Source: Mesorhizobium sp. CA14
Lineage (GTDB): Bacteria > Pseudomonadota > Alphaproteobacteria > Rhizobiales > Rhizobiaceae
Length of the DNA stretch: 64,000 nucleotides
Reading direction: 5' to 3'
NCBI RefSeq assembly: GCF_020165195.1
Contig: NZ_JAIUHR010000009.1
Span: forward strand, 124,001 to 188,000
Position numbers and translations under genes: made by a program. Positions 17,088-25,386 of this stretch are shown here, in pieces. The notes beneath the pieces are model-generated. The model was not told the DNA's origin. It did no database searches and saw only the letters and a program-made list of their open reading frames with translations. Position 1 is the first letter of the stretch; the number at the start of each line of letters is the position of its first letter.

Positions 17088-17628
17088 AAGCCAGGCGCCT
17101 TATCTTCCCCCTGACAGTGGAAAAAGCGATTTCAGCATCTTGGCAAAGCGAAATGCTAGAGACTGCCAGAGGGAGTGGGCTGCACCGTCCGTCGAGTTCG
17201 CTATCTCCGGGTCTTGCGATCGGGGGAAGGGAGGCGAGCCACGAATCCCAAAACTTCTGCTGCATGGAGACGAACACGGGCATCACATCATAGCCATCGT
17301 CAAATATGTTGACTAAGTCGCTCTTATTGGGGCGCTCGCCCGTTTTCACTTTGCAGACCACCAATCCTCGACTCGTCTCTGTCACGGTGCCTTCAGGGAA
17401 AACATTGGCGCTCGCGCCATAACAAAAGGGTAGTAGTCCTTCCACTTCGAGCTGATTGCGGATTTGGCATAGGGCTTCGAAATAGTCGTCTTCTTCAGCG
17501 ACGATGACTTTATTGCGATAGCTGCAGGTGAGCCTGCATCGGGTCCCCACATCGTGCGGCGTGAACACCGCCTGCTCGTCACCTCCCGTGCCTCCTCCGA
17601 TCAGGAACACGGTGTATTGTTCATCCAT
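16963..17628 (-). CDS. Hypothetical protein whose 3' end runs into lysR
   Basis: I do not recognise the protein. The first 130 residues (from MDEQYTVFLIGGGTGGDEQA) read like a real soluble protein and the DNA is less GC-rich than its surroundings. From about residue 175 the frame lies antisense to the LysR gene and becomes Ala/Pro/Arg-rich, so that tail is probably not native. The original stop may have been lost by deletion or frameshift, or the gene may be short and misread. A GGGGG stretch precedes the ATG at 17628. Confidence 0.5.
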   Translation of the reverse strand: MDEQYTVFLIGGGTGGDEQAVFTPHDVGTRCRLTCSYRNKVIVAEEDDYFEALCQIRNQLEVEGLLPFCYGASANVFPEGTVTETSRGLVVCKVKTGERPNKSDLVNIFDDGYDVMPVFVSMQQKFWDSWLASLPPIARPGDSELDGRCSPLPLAVSSISLCQDAEIAFSTVRGKIRRLAFTTSAASAPSALSPARRGRPRSDAPACRPAGGGAASSAPAA

Positions 17629-17675
17629 TGTCATCCCCCGATCTCTCGACCATCTTAGTTGTGATTAATCATGAA

Positions 17676-17692
17676 TACAATTGCAAATTGTA
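17676..17692. promoter_or_regulatory. Palindrome TACAATT-GCA-AATTGTA
   Basis: This is a perfect 7-bp inverted repeat with a 3-bp centre, 48 bp upstream of the minus-strand hypothetical gene and 77 bp upstream of the plus-strand hydrolase. The position and symmetry fit an operator for a dimeric regulator. No candidate regulator can be assigned. Confidence 0.4.
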
Positions 17693-17768
17693 GACGGTTC
17701 GGCGAGTTGCTGCTTGCTGGCTTCTGCCTCGTCCTTGACCCATCCCCCACCCACGCTATCTTCGCGCC

Positions 17769-18308
17769 ATGCCAGACACAGCCCCCTCCGCCGCCGCGCC
17801 GCTGATCGTCATCGACCTGCAGACCGGTATGTTCGACGGTCGGTTCGATCCGCCGATCCATGACGCCGACACGATCGCCGAGCGTGCCCGCAGGCTGATT
17901 GATTGGGCGCGGCGCACCGGCCGCAAGGTGGCCTTCATCCGCCATGACGGACCGCCCGGCGATCCGCTGGCGCCGGGCGCCTCCGGCTGGCCGGTCTGGC
18001 CGCTGCTCGGCCAGGCCGACGACGAGCCGACTTTCGGCAAAAATGTCGGCAACGCTTTTTCCAATCCAGACCTAGCAGCATGGGTGGCGGGGCAGGGCGC
18101 GCGGGACGTTGTGCTCATCGGCGCCCAGACCGATTTCTGCGTCGCCGCCACCGTGAAGGGAGCCTTCGCCGAAGGCCTGGGCGTCACCCTGGTCTCCGAC
18201 GCGCATTCGACGCTGGACTCACTGGAGGAGAAGGCGCCCGACATCATCGTCCGCCACAACGAGGCTTTCGCGGGGCAGGGCTCTCGGCCGCCGCCGCGGA
18301 CGGGGTGA
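17769..18308 (+). CDS. Isochorismatase-like cysteine hydrolase
   Basis: This 179-residue protein belongs to the isochorismatase-like (nicotinamidase-type) hydrolases. The Asp of VIDLQTGMF near the start and the catalytic Cys in QTDFCVAATV are present, and DAHSTLDS follows as in the family. The substrate cannot be told. It is preceded by a gap with a palindrome and followed by a family A repeat, so it appears to be a single unit. Confidence 0.9.
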   Translation: MPDTAPSAAAPLIVIDLQTGMFDGRFDPPIHDADTIAERARRLIDWARRTGRKVAFIRHDGPPGDPLAPGASGWPVWPLLGQADDEPTFGKNVGNAFSNPDLAAWVAGQGARDVVLIGAQTDFCVAATVKGAFAEGLGVTLVSDAHSTLDSLEEKAPDIIVRHNEAFAGQGSRPPPRTG

Positions 18309-18354
18309 TCGCCCCATCCGCGGCGACCAACACAATGAACGATTCGCTATACAC

Positions 18355-18462
18355 AAGGGGTGTTCCAGGGAATGCCAGCGTTTCACTCCGCTGGAACACC
18401 CCTCATCCGTCTCGGCGCTGCGCGCCGATCCACCTTCTCCCACAGGGGGAGAAGGGAAGAAC
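18355..18462. repeat. Intergenic repeat with hairpin (family A)
   Basis: The block begins with GGTGTTCCAGGGAATGCCAG, pairs with CTGGAACACC near 18391-18400, and continues into CCCCTCATCCGTCTCGGCG and CCTTCTCCCACAGGGGGAGA. The window's right end (63925-64000) has the same modules in reverse order. Confidence 0.8.
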
Positions 18463-18482
18463 CCCAACCCAAGGAGCTCATC

Positions 18483-18939
18483 TTGCCCACCCTCACTCTG
18501 CCCGCTGAAGGAGGCTGCCGCTGCGGCCGCGTGCGGCTGAAGATCTCGGCAAAACCTTTGCTCACCATGGCCTGTCACTGCACCGGCTGCCAGTCGATGT
18601 CGTCCAGCGCCTATTCGCTGAGCGCGGCGATCCCCTCGGAGGGGGTTCGAGATCACAAAAGGCGAACCGGTGGTCGGCGGCCTGCACGGCGCGTCGAAGC
18701 ACTATTTCTGCGGCTACTGCATGACCTGGATGTTCACTCGGCCGGAGGGGATCGACTGGTTCGTCAACCTGCGCCCGACCATGCTCGACGACCATGCCTG
18801 GTTCGCGCCCTTCATCGAGACCTGGACGTCCGAGAAATTGCCCTGGGCGGCGACGGCGGCCGTGCACAGCTACGAAACGCTGCCGTCCTTCGAGGAATAT
18901 GAGCCGCTGATAGCCGACTACGCCGGCATCCAAGGCTGA
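18483..18939 (+). pseudogene. GFA-domain protein gene broken by one frameshift
   Basis: The gene encodes a CENP-V/GFA-type zinc protein of about 150 residues (glutathione-dependent formaldehyde-activating family). It starts at a TTG behind AAGGAG; the first part has CRCGRVRL and CHCTGCQ. At the run GGGGG (18641-18645) the frame is lost; removing one G restores a continuous protein with GASKHYFCGYCMTW in the +1 frame to the stop at 18939. All expected cysteines are present across the two frames. One extra base in a homopolymer is either a recent mutation or a sequencing error. Confidence 0.85.
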
Positions 18940-19335
18940 CTAAAAGCCGGGCCCGTCGAAAAAACGGCGACCTAGGGGCAAGGTCGCCATTGCCATTTCC
19001 GTTCATGGTCGACGCGGCCGTTGGGGGCGCATTGTTGGGGATGTGCTTGGGCGTCCGCGTCGACCACGGCGGCCTCATACCGCAGACTTCACCATGGCAC
19101 ATTTGCCGCCCGCTGAAACTTCCGCGAAAACGGTATATCGGGGCCGTTGTACTTGCCTTCTTCCACAAGGAGAGATGGTAAGCGTGAACCAGTTTCTATC
19201 CCTTGCCGCATTGGCCTCGTCCGCGCGACGATGATTGAGGTTTCCTTTTCGACGGATTGCACCATCGGCCGGCCAGCCAACTGAGTGAAATGTCCGCTTG
19301 ACAGCCTGTGAGCCGGTGCCAGTGCGGACTTCGCC
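18940..19335. other. Intergenic region, no convincing gene
   Basis: A hairpin at 18966-18988 (GGCGACCT/AGGTCGCC), downstream of the GFA gene, is a likely terminator. Short open frames on both strands of this region have no ribosome binding site at a sensible distance and no recognisable domain, so none is called. The right end leads into the second lasso-leader-like gene. Confidence 0.6.
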
Positions 19336-19434
19336 ATGAAGAAAGAATACGCAAGGCCGACGCTCGTCCGCAAAGACCGGCTTTCCGAGCAGACCGCGAG
19401 GCCAAGCGCTTCGGATTCGCAGGCGCCTGAGTAA
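19336..19434 (+). CDS. Orphan lasso-leader-like peptide (putative RiPP precursor), copy 2
   Basis: This 32-codon gene begins MKKEYARPTLVRKDRLSEQT. Aligned as a lasso leader it has Tyr at -17, Pro at -14, Leu at -12, Leu at -6 and Thr at -2, the recognition pattern of lasso leaders; Gly at -8 is Asp. It shares the MKK-Y-P-V-R-K-LS pattern with the gene at 5473-5562. The 11-residue tail is Ser/Pro-rich and contains Asp and a C-terminal Glu but starts with Arg, not Gly. The Shine-Dalgarno is weak. No maturation enzymes are in the window, so it is an orphan like copy 1. Confidence 0.6.
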   Translation: MKKEYARPTLVRKDRLSEQTARPSASDSQAPE

Positions 19435-19700
19435 GGCGCGGCCCTCTCACGGGACGTGAATCAACGCACAAGGCAATACGCCCAAGCGTCTGACATTGCA
19501 GGTCATGCAGGCTCGCGCTCTGCGAAGGGCCACATGGCCGACCCTATAATTAGTTTGCATGCATATGTTTCAAGCCGCTCCGGCTTCGTGAAGCATTTCA
19601 CCGTTCGCGCGCTATCGACTGGTTACAGACGCATCGCAAAAGCGACGCCGGGAAGAGGCGGCGCCGGTTTTCCGCCGCTGATCGATGTATGGAGGCTCTC

Positions 19701-19856
19701 ATGATCAAAAGTCTTAACAGGATCCGCGCCGCCTTCGCACAGGCCAGCAAGCGCCGGAGGACGACGCGCGAGCTCTACGAACTGCCGGCGGAGATCCAGA
19801 AGGACATCGGCTGGCCCGAGCGGGCCGAGCCCGACGAAATCCGCCTGCCGTTCTAA
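19701..19856 (+). CDS. DUF1127-like small protein
   Basis: This 51-residue basic protein has the DUF1127/YjiS-like pattern: an Arg-rich stretch followed by TTRELYELPAEIQKDIGW. Members in alphaproteobacteria are small, and some bind RNA or affect phosphate and carbon metabolism; the role here is unknown. GGAGG lies before the ATG. It is monocistronic. Confidence 0.75.
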   Translation: MIKSLNRIRAAFAQASKRRRTTRELYELPAEIQKDIGWPERAEPDEIRLPF

Positions 19857-19914
19857 TCGCGCGGAGCCGAAGACGCGGCATCGGCGGTCGTGGTGGCTTG
19901 ATGGGTACCGTTCG

Positions 19915-20655
19915 CTACCCCAGCCACCACCACAGGCCGCCAGCCGCCAGCGCGATCAGCACCGCGACGCCGGCAAGCATCAGATAGGATCCCATGATCA
20001 TCCCGTTGATGATCTTTTTGATGCTGGCGCGGTCGTTGAGATTGGGGAAGGGCTCGTTGGGCAACGCGACGCCGAGGAAATCACAGAGCGGCGCCCAGCC
20101 GTCGCTGACCTTGAAGACCAGCAGCTTCTCAGGCGGCACTGCCGCCTTCACCTCTTCGATATAGGAATTGTAGCGCGCCACCGCCTTGTCGCGGTCGTTC
20201 ATCACGCCCTTCAGTGTCCGGCCCCAGACCAGCTTGCGCGACATGTCGCCGAACTTGCGGCCGAACGGCGTCAGCCATTCCAGCACCCTGAACTGCCAGA
20301 CATTCTCGGTGAAGTAGATCGTGTCGATGGTGCTGTCATACCAGGCTTCGGCGCCGCGCGGGTGCAGCGTCAAAAGCACCTTGGCGTCCGGATAGGCGAC
20401 CATCAGCTCGCGCCACACGCAGCAGCCCGGATTGTCGACGGTCGCCCGATAATTGGCGAAGACCCGGTTCCAATCATGCTGGGTGCCTGGTTTGCTGTTC
20501 GCCACCTTGCGCCAGAAGTCGAGATGGCCTTTGTTGGCCTTGTTGATGATGACTTCCTGCATGTGGTAGCTCGGAAAACCGAGCCGGTTCAGCGCGGCGA
20601 AAGTCGACCACGTACCGGTGCGGCCGAAGCCGGCCCCGATGAGCTCGAGTGTCAT
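19915..20655 (-). CDS. Sulfotransferase-family protein with C-terminal membrane anchor
   Basis: This 246-residue protein matches bacterial sulfotransferase-family proteins. The 5'-phosphosulfate loop GAGFGRTGTWS is at the N-terminus, and a PAPS 3'-phosphate site is plausible around LLTLHPRGAEAWYDS. A single hydrophobic helix (about residues 222-243) with a Trp-rich end anchors the C-terminus in the membrane. GGGAGGGG precedes the chosen ATG at 20655; a longer frame reaches upstream but lacks such a site. The acceptor is unknown. Confidence 0.87.
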   Translation of the reverse strand: MTLELIGAGFGRTGTWSTFAALNRLGFPSYHMQEVIINKANKGHLDFWRKVANSKPGTQHDWNRVFANYRATVDNPGCCVWRELMVAYPDAKVLLTLHPRGAEAWYDSTIDTIYFTENVWQFRVLEWLTPFGRKFGDMSRKLVWGRTLKGVMNDRDKAVARYNSYIEEVKAAVPPEKLLVFKVSDGWAPLCDFLGVALPNEPFPNLNDRASIKKIINGMIMGSYLMLAGVAVLIALAAGGLWWWLG

Positions 20656-20820
20656 TGCCCCTCCCGTTCCGGACCGATGTTCTTCTTTTTGCCGGTCTGC
20701 CGGGATGAGGTTGCATCCGCGCGCGGTTGCGCGCAATGGATTTCTATTCGCGAATGCTAAAATATTTGAGCGGCGGGATGGCGGTCCTCTCCAGGCCCGC
20801 CATCCGCCGTCGGAACTCGA

Positions 20821-21096
20821 TCAGGCGTGGCCGGCCAGCGCGTTCAGCTTCGCGCAGAATTCGGCATGCGGCTTGCTCATCGCCGCATCCTGACATTCCT
20901 TCATCATCGCCGCCTGGTGCTTCTTGGACATCTTGGCCCAGACCTTCTTCATGTCGGCGTCCGATTTCATCGTCTTCATGGTCTTGTCGGTGAAGAAGGG
21001 TGCCATCATCTTCGGCTCGTCGAGGATCCCCGCGAAAGCCGAGCCGGCGATGACGGATGCGGCCAATACGCTCAGAAACGCAGTTTTGGTTTTCAT
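20821..21096 (-). CDS. Small secreted protein, 91 aa
   Basis: The protein has a clear signal peptide (KTAFLSVLAASVIAGSAFA, cleaved near residue 23). The mature part is Met- and Lys-rich with two Cys in its C-terminal half (MKECQDAA, EFCAKL), which could form one disulfide in the periplasm. I do not recognise the family. AGGATGG-like sequence is not obvious before the ATG, but the signal peptide supports it. Confidence 0.75.
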   Translation of the reverse strand: MKTKTAFLSVLAASVIAGSAFAGILDEPKMMAPFFTDKTMKTMKSDADMKKVWAKMSKKHQAAMMKECQDAAMSKPHAEFCAKLNALAGHA

Positions 21097-21294
21097 GCTT
21101 TATCTCCCATCTTTTAGCCCCGTGCGGGGCACCTTCATCAGTACCACCTATGCGAGTTGAATTAGAGGCGCCTGATATTTACCGGCGGTCACGTTTCGGT
21201 GACTATGACGGCGGCGTTGCGGGCCGATGCGGCTGGGATTGGCCCGCGCCCCATGCGCGGCTGGGCTATTCAACTCGGCAGAAAAGCCTGATAA

Positions 21295-21315
21295 TAGGTC
21301 AGTCAAGTTGACCTA
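21295..21315. promoter_or_regulatory. Palindrome TAGGTCA-N7-TGACCTA
   Basis: This is a perfect 7-bp inverted repeat 30 bp upstream of the aminotransferase start. Placement and symmetry fit an operator of a dimeric regulator overlapping the promoter. The regulator is not identified. Confidence 0.5.
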
Positions 21316-21344
21316 AATAGAACATGCCCTACGGGAGGTGCGCC

Positions 21345-22553
21345 TTGACCCTGTTGAACCTTCTGGCCTCGCGCTCCTCGCGCATGAAGGCTTCGGAAAT
21401 CCGCGAGCTCCTGAAACTGCTCGAGCAGCCGGACATCATCTCCTTCGCCGGCGGCATTCCCGACCCGTCGCTGTTTCCCGCCGAAGCGATCGGCGATGCC
21501 TACCAGGCCGTGCTGGGCGGCGCCGAGGCGGGCACAGCGCTGCAATACCAGGTCAGCGAGGGTTTCCTGCCGCTGCGCAAATGGCTGGCCGCCTATATGG
21601 GCAAGCTCGGCGTTCAATGCGACGAAGGCAACATCTTCATCACCTCCGGCTCGCAGCAGGCGCTCGACTATCTGGGCAAGCTCTTTTTGTCCCCCGGCGA
21701 CACCGCGCTTGTGACATGGCCCACCTATCTCGGCGCGCTGCAGGCCTTCAACGCCTATGAGCCGCGCTACGACCGGCTGAACACCGCCGGCGGCAACATG
21801 ACGCCGGAAGGCTATCGCGCGGCAGCGGCGGCAAATGGCGGCAAGGTGAAGTTCGCCTATCTGGTGCCGGATTTCGCCAATCCGACCGGCAATACGCTGG
21901 ATACCAAGCAACGCGAGGCGGTGCTCGACCTCGCCGGCGAGCTCGACATCGCCGTCATCGAGGATGCCGCCTATCGCGCGCTGCGTTATGACGGGGAGGG
22001 CGAGCCGCCGATCCTGGCGCTCGACTGCGCCCGCGCCGGCGGTATCGATCATGCGCGCACCCTCTATTGCGGCTCCTTCTCGAAGATCCTGTCGCCCGGC
22101 ATGCGCGTCGGCTGGGTGTGCGCGCCGCGCCATGTGGTGGAAAAGCTGGTGCTGATGAAGCAGGCCTCCGACCTGCACAGCCCCTCGATCAACCAGATGG
22201 TCATGCACCGCGTCGCCGAAACCATCTTCGACGCCCAAGTGGACAAGCTGATCGATGCCTACCGCAAGCGCCGCGATGCGCTGCTTGGCGCGCTCGAAGC
22301 CGACATGCCCGACGGGATTTCCTGGAGCCGTCCGGACGGCGGTATGTTCGTCTGGCTGACGCTGCCGGAAGGCACGGATGCCACCGGGCTCCTGGCGCGC
22401 TCGGTCAAGGAGGCGCGCGTCGCCTTCGTGCCGGGCAATGCCTTCTACGCCGACGGCACCGGCCGCAACACGCTGCGCATGTCGTTCACCCTTGCCGACG
22501 ACCGTGCGGTGAACGAAGGCGTGCCGAGACTGGCAAAGCTGCTGCGGGGTTAA
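21345..22553 (+). CDS. PLP-dependent aminotransferase (2-aminoadipate/LysN type)
   Basis: This 402-residue fold-type I enzyme matches the aminotransferases that resemble the catalytic domain of MocR proteins (LysN, alpha-aminoadipate aminotransferases). ISFAGGIPDPSLFP near the start, DFANPTGNT, and the PLP lysine in GSFSKILSPGMRVGW are all present. The TTG at 21345 was chosen because GGGAGG lies six bases before it; an ATG at 21324 has no such site. The substrate is an amino acid, not further defined. It has no operon partner, and a family B repeat follows. Confidence 0.92.
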   Translation: MTLLNLLASRSSRMKASEIRELLKLLEQPDIISFAGGIPDPSLFPAEAIGDAYQAVLGGAEAGTALQYQVSEGFLPLRKWLAAYMGKLGVQCDEGNIFITSGSQQALDYLGKLFLSPGDTALVTWPTYLGALQAFNAYEPRYDRLNTAGGNMTPEGYRAAAAANGGKVKFAYLVPDFANPTGNTLDTKQREAVLDLAGELDIAVIEDAAYRALRYDGEGEPPILALDCARAGGIDHARTLYCGSFSKILSPGMRVGWVCAPRHVVEKLVLMKQASDLHSPSINQMVMHRVAETIFDAQVDKLIDAYRKRRDALLGALEADMPDGISWSRPDGGMFVWLTLPEGTDATGLLARSVKEARVAFVPGNAFYADGTGRNTLRMSFTLADDRAVNEGVPRLAKLLRG

Positions 22554-22650
22554 TCCGGGAGATGTCGCCGGAGGCGACAGAAGGGGACGCCGCGCATCGA
22601 GCGTCGACGCCTTTCCGCAAAGGTGAGGAGGTTGGCGCTCTATGTGAGAC

Positions 22651-22702
22651 GACCCCCTCTGGCCTGCCGGCCATATCCCCCTCGAGGGGGAGATCAGCAG
22701 CC
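22651..22702. repeat. Mosaic intergenic repeat (family B)
   Basis: It contains CCCCCTCTGGCCTGCCGGCC and TCCCCCTCGAGGGGGAGATC, an inverted repeat. It is nearly the same as the block at 12621-12672. Confidence 0.75.
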
Positions 22703-22802
22703 GCTGTCGGCGGGGCTTTTTCATTGTCCAGGCAGGCGGCCGCGCTAGCTTGCCTTTTTCGGGCCGCTTTTCGGCTACGCTGTGTTGTTCAGGGAGGATC
22801 AA

Positions 22803-23348
22803 ATGACCTTGCGCCTCGGCTTCACCATGCTTGCCCTTGTCGCCTTCGCCACCCAGGCGTCCGCCTTTGAGATCTCGAGCCCCTCCGTGTCGAACGGCAA
22901 ATGGGATGCGAAATATCTCGGCGACAAGCCCAGCTGCGGCGGACAGAGCGTCTCGATCGCGCTTGCCTGGAAGGACCCGCCGGCCGGAACGAAAAGCTAC
23001 GCGCTGACCATGTTCGACACCGATGCCAATGGCGGCAAGGGTTTCTGGCACTGGCTGGCCTGGAACATCCCGGCGAGCGCCAAGGGACTGCGCGAAGGCG
23101 CCGGCGCGCAAAGTGGCCAGCGCATGCCAAAGGGCTCGGTGCAGGGCAAAGGCGGCGTCGGCCGCGCCGGCTATTTCGGCCCGTGCCCGCCGCCCGGCAG
23201 CGGCGACCATCACTATGTCTTCACGCTCTATGCGCTTGGTGAAAAGACATTGCGCATACCGGCCAACCCCTTGCCGGAGATGATCTCGGTCGCCGCCAAA
23301 AGCTCTGCGCTCGGCCAGGCAACCGTGACGTATACCTTTGGGAGGTAG
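22803..23348 (+). CDS. Secreted YbhB/YbcL-family (Raf kinase inhibitor-like) protein
   Basis: This 181-residue protein has a signal peptide ending in TQASA and the phosphatidylethanolamine-binding-protein fold of the YbhB/YbcL family. Typical are the FDTDAN segment, FWHWLAWNIP, and the ligand loop GYFGPCPPPGSGDHHYVFTL. Bacterial members are periplasmic or secreted with ill-defined roles. GGGAGG precedes the ATG at 22803. It stands alone between repeat blocks. Confidence 0.93.
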   Translation: MTLRLGFTMLALVAFATQASAFEISSPSVSNGKWDAKYLGDKPSCGGQSVSIALAWKDPPAGTKSYALTMFDTDANGGKGFWHWLAWNIPASAKGLREGAGAQSGQRMPKGSVQGKGGVGRAGYFGPCPPPGSGDHHYVFTLYALGEKTLRIPANPLPEMISVAAKSSALGQATVTYTFGR

Positions 23349-23395
23349 CGGGGCGCTGGCGACAGCCAATCTCCCGGACGAGGGGGGAGATTACC
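23349..23395. repeat. Mosaic intergenic repeat (family B, short)
   Basis: GCTGGCGACAGCCAATCTCC and GGACGAGGGGGGAGATTAC match modules of family B. It separates two convergent genes and may act as a terminator for both. Confidence 0.5.
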
Positions 23396-24265
23396 TCACT
23401 CCGCCGCTTGCAGCTTATCCTGCGTCTTCGTCTCGAAGTCGCTGGCGTCGTGGCGCTCGCGCAGCTGGAAGGCCGGATCGCCGGACATGCGGTTGACCAT
23501 GCGCCCTCGGCTTACCGCCGGCCGCGCGTCGATCGCGTCGGCCCAGCGCTGCACGTTCTTGTATTCGTGCACCGAGAGGAACTCCGCCGAGTTGGTGTAG
23601 CTGCGGCCCTTGGCGAGCCCGCCATACCAGGGCCAAACCGCAATGTCGGCGATCGTGTAGTCGGGGCCGGCGAGATATTCGCTCTCCGCCAGCCTGCGGT
23701 CGAGCACGTCCATCTGCCGCTTGGTCTCCATGGCGAAGCGGTCGATCGCGTATTCGATCTTGTGCGGCGCATAGGCGTAGAAATGGCCGAAGCCGCCGCC
23801 GAGATAGGGCGCGGAGCCCATCTGCCAGAACAGCCACGAGAAGGTCTCTGCGCGCGCCGCGCGCTCGGTCGGCAGGAATTCGCCAAATTTCTCGGCGAGA
23901 TAGGTGAGGATCGAGCCGGATTCGAACACGCGCACGGGCTTCGGCTCGCTATGGTCCATCAGCGCCGGGATTTTCGAATTCGGATTGACCTTGACGAATC
24001 CGCTGCCGAACTGGTCGCCGTCGCCGATCTTGATCAGCCAGGCGTCGTATTCGGCGCCCTTATGGCCGAGTGCCAGAAGCTCCTCCAGCATGATCGTCAC
24101 CTTCTGGCCGTTGGGCGTTGCCAGCGAGTAGAGCTGAAGCGGGTGTTTGCCGACCGGCAGTTCCTTCTCATGCGTCGGGCCCGCGATCGGCCGGTTGATC
24201 GAAGCGAACTCGCCGCCATTCGGCTTGTTCCAGGTCCAGACTTTCGGCGGGGTGTATTGGTCCAT
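23396..24265 (-). CDS. yghU: Glutathione-dependent disulfide-bond oxidoreductase YghU
   Basis: This 289-residue protein is of the YghU/Nu-class glutathione transferase type: an N-terminal extension (YTPPKVWTWNKPNGGEFA), a thioredoxin-like domain with YSLATPNGQKVTI, and an all-helical C-terminal domain with YTIADIAVWPW. YghU binds two glutathiones and reduces disulfides. Length and motifs agree with the family. It is a single gene. Confidence 0.95.
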   Translation of the reverse strand: MDQYTPPKVWTWNKPNGGEFASINRPIAGPTHEKELPVGKHPLQLYSLATPNGQKVTIMLEELLALGHKGAEYDAWLIKIGDGDQFGSGFVKVNPNSKIPALMDHSEPKPVRVFESGSILTYLAEKFGEFLPTERAARAETFSWLFWQMGSAPYLGGGFGHFYAYAPHKIEYAIDRFAMETKRQMDVLDRRLAESEYLAGPDYTIADIAVWPWYGGLAKGRSYTNSAEFLSVHEYKNVQRWADAIDARPAVSRGRMVNRMSGDPAFQLRERHDASDFETKTQDKLQAAE

Positions 24266-24470
24266 GTTGGGGGCCTTGTGTTACGTGAGCGGCGGGAAGT
24301 CTGCCACCGATGCCGATAGACTTAGGTGCGGTTCCGCGCGCGTCAAAGAAAAAAGTTCAATCTTCGTTGAACTAGCGTTTGTGCCAGCCCGGGCGAGGGG
24401 AAATCCGCCCTTGCACGGCGCTCCTTCGGCCATACTTTATAGACAAAGACCCGCAATGCAGGATGGATCG

Positions 24471-25373
24471 ATGACCATCGAGAAAATTTCGCGCTCCGTC
24501 GTTGCCGTGCGCGCCATGGTGCCGGACGACGCTTTCACCGCCAATGCGCTTGGTACGCGCCGCGAGGGCAGCGGCGTGGTGATCCGCGACAATGGGCTCG
24601 TGCTCACCATCGGCTATCTCATCACCGAGGCCGAGGAAGTGTGGCTGACGGACCAGGACGGCCGCGTGGTCGCGGCACATGCGCTGGCCTATGACCAGGA
24701 GACCGGCTTCGGTCTCGTCCAGGCGCTGGCGCCGCTCGGCCTGCCAGCGGTCCAGTTCGGCAGCGCCAGGAAGGCCAATATCGGCGATGCCGTGACATTG
24801 GCCGACGGCATCGGCCAGCAGGTCGACGCCCACATCGTCACCAAGCAGGAATTCGCCGGCTATTGGGAATACCTGATCGACGAAGCGATCTTCACGGCGC
24901 CCGCGCATCCCTCCTGGGGCGGTGCCGCGCTGTTCGACCACGACGGCAGGCTGCTCGGTGTCGGCTCGCTGCGCCTGCAGATGAGCCGGGCCGGCGAGGT
25001 GGCCGACATCAACATGGTCGTGCCGATCGATCTCTTGACGCCGATCCTCGACGATCTCGTCAAGCGCGGCCAGGCGGCGAAGGCGCCGCGCCCGTGGCTC
25101 GGCGCCTTTTCAGCTGAGTCGAACGGCATGGTGGTGGTGATGAGCGTGGCCGAAGGCGGACCCGCGGCAAAGGCTGGCCTGCGCCAGGGCGACATCATCT
25201 CCGATGTGCGCGACGGCGAGGTCGACGGTCTTGCCGATTTCTACAGAAAACTTTGGCAGAACCCGGCCGGCTCGGAAATCCCGCTGCGCGTCGTGCGCGA
25301 CGGCCGCGAGACCTGGCTGCGCGTCAAATCGGCCGACCGCAATTCATTCCTGAAGAAGCCGCAACTGCAGTAG
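24471..25373 (+). CDS. HtrA-like trypsin-fold/PDZ protein with no catalytic triad
   Basis: This 300-residue protein has the trypsin-fold scaffold of HtrA/S1C proteases (residues 1-205) and a C-terminal PDZ domain (about 210-290, GPAAKAGLRQGDIISDV). Where HtrA has the triad, this protein has LTIGYLI (His replaced by Tyr), TGFGLVQ (Asp replaced by Gly) and PSWGGAAL (Ser replaced by Trp). It also lacks a signal peptide. So it is probably a non-proteolytic binding protein in the cytoplasm. The start at 24471 has AGGATGG before it. A LysR gene follows after 13 bp. Confidence 0.85.
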   Translation: MTIEKISRSVVAVRAMVPDDAFTANALGTRREGSGVVIRDNGLVLTIGYLITEAEEVWLTDQDGRVVAAHALAYDQETGFGLVQALAPLGLPAVQFGSARKANIGDAVTLADGIGQQVDAHIVTKQEFAGYWEYLIDEAIFTAPAHPSWGGAALFDHDGRLLGVGSLRLQMSRAGEVADINMVVPIDLLTPILDDLVKRGQAAKAPRPWLGAFSAESNGMVVVMSVAEGGPAAKAGLRQGDIISDVRDGEVDGLADFYRKLWQNPAGSEIPLRVVRDGRETWLRVKSADRNSFLKKPQLQ

Positions 25374-25386
25374 CCTCGAAGCGCCG

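Noticed and set aside
18990-19181. 63-codon plus-strand frame after the GFA gene
   Set aside because: No ribosome binding site and no recognisable pattern; it overlaps the tail of a terminator hairpin.
19456-19704. 82-codon frame between the peptide gene and the DUF1127-like gene
   Set aside because: No Shine-Dalgarno and mixed composition; it overlaps the start of the DUF1127-like gene.
21303-23369. Open frame of about 690 codons on the minus strand opposite the aminotransferase and YbhB-like genes
   Set aside because: It covers two real genes and a repeat and has no domain; it is a shadow frame.
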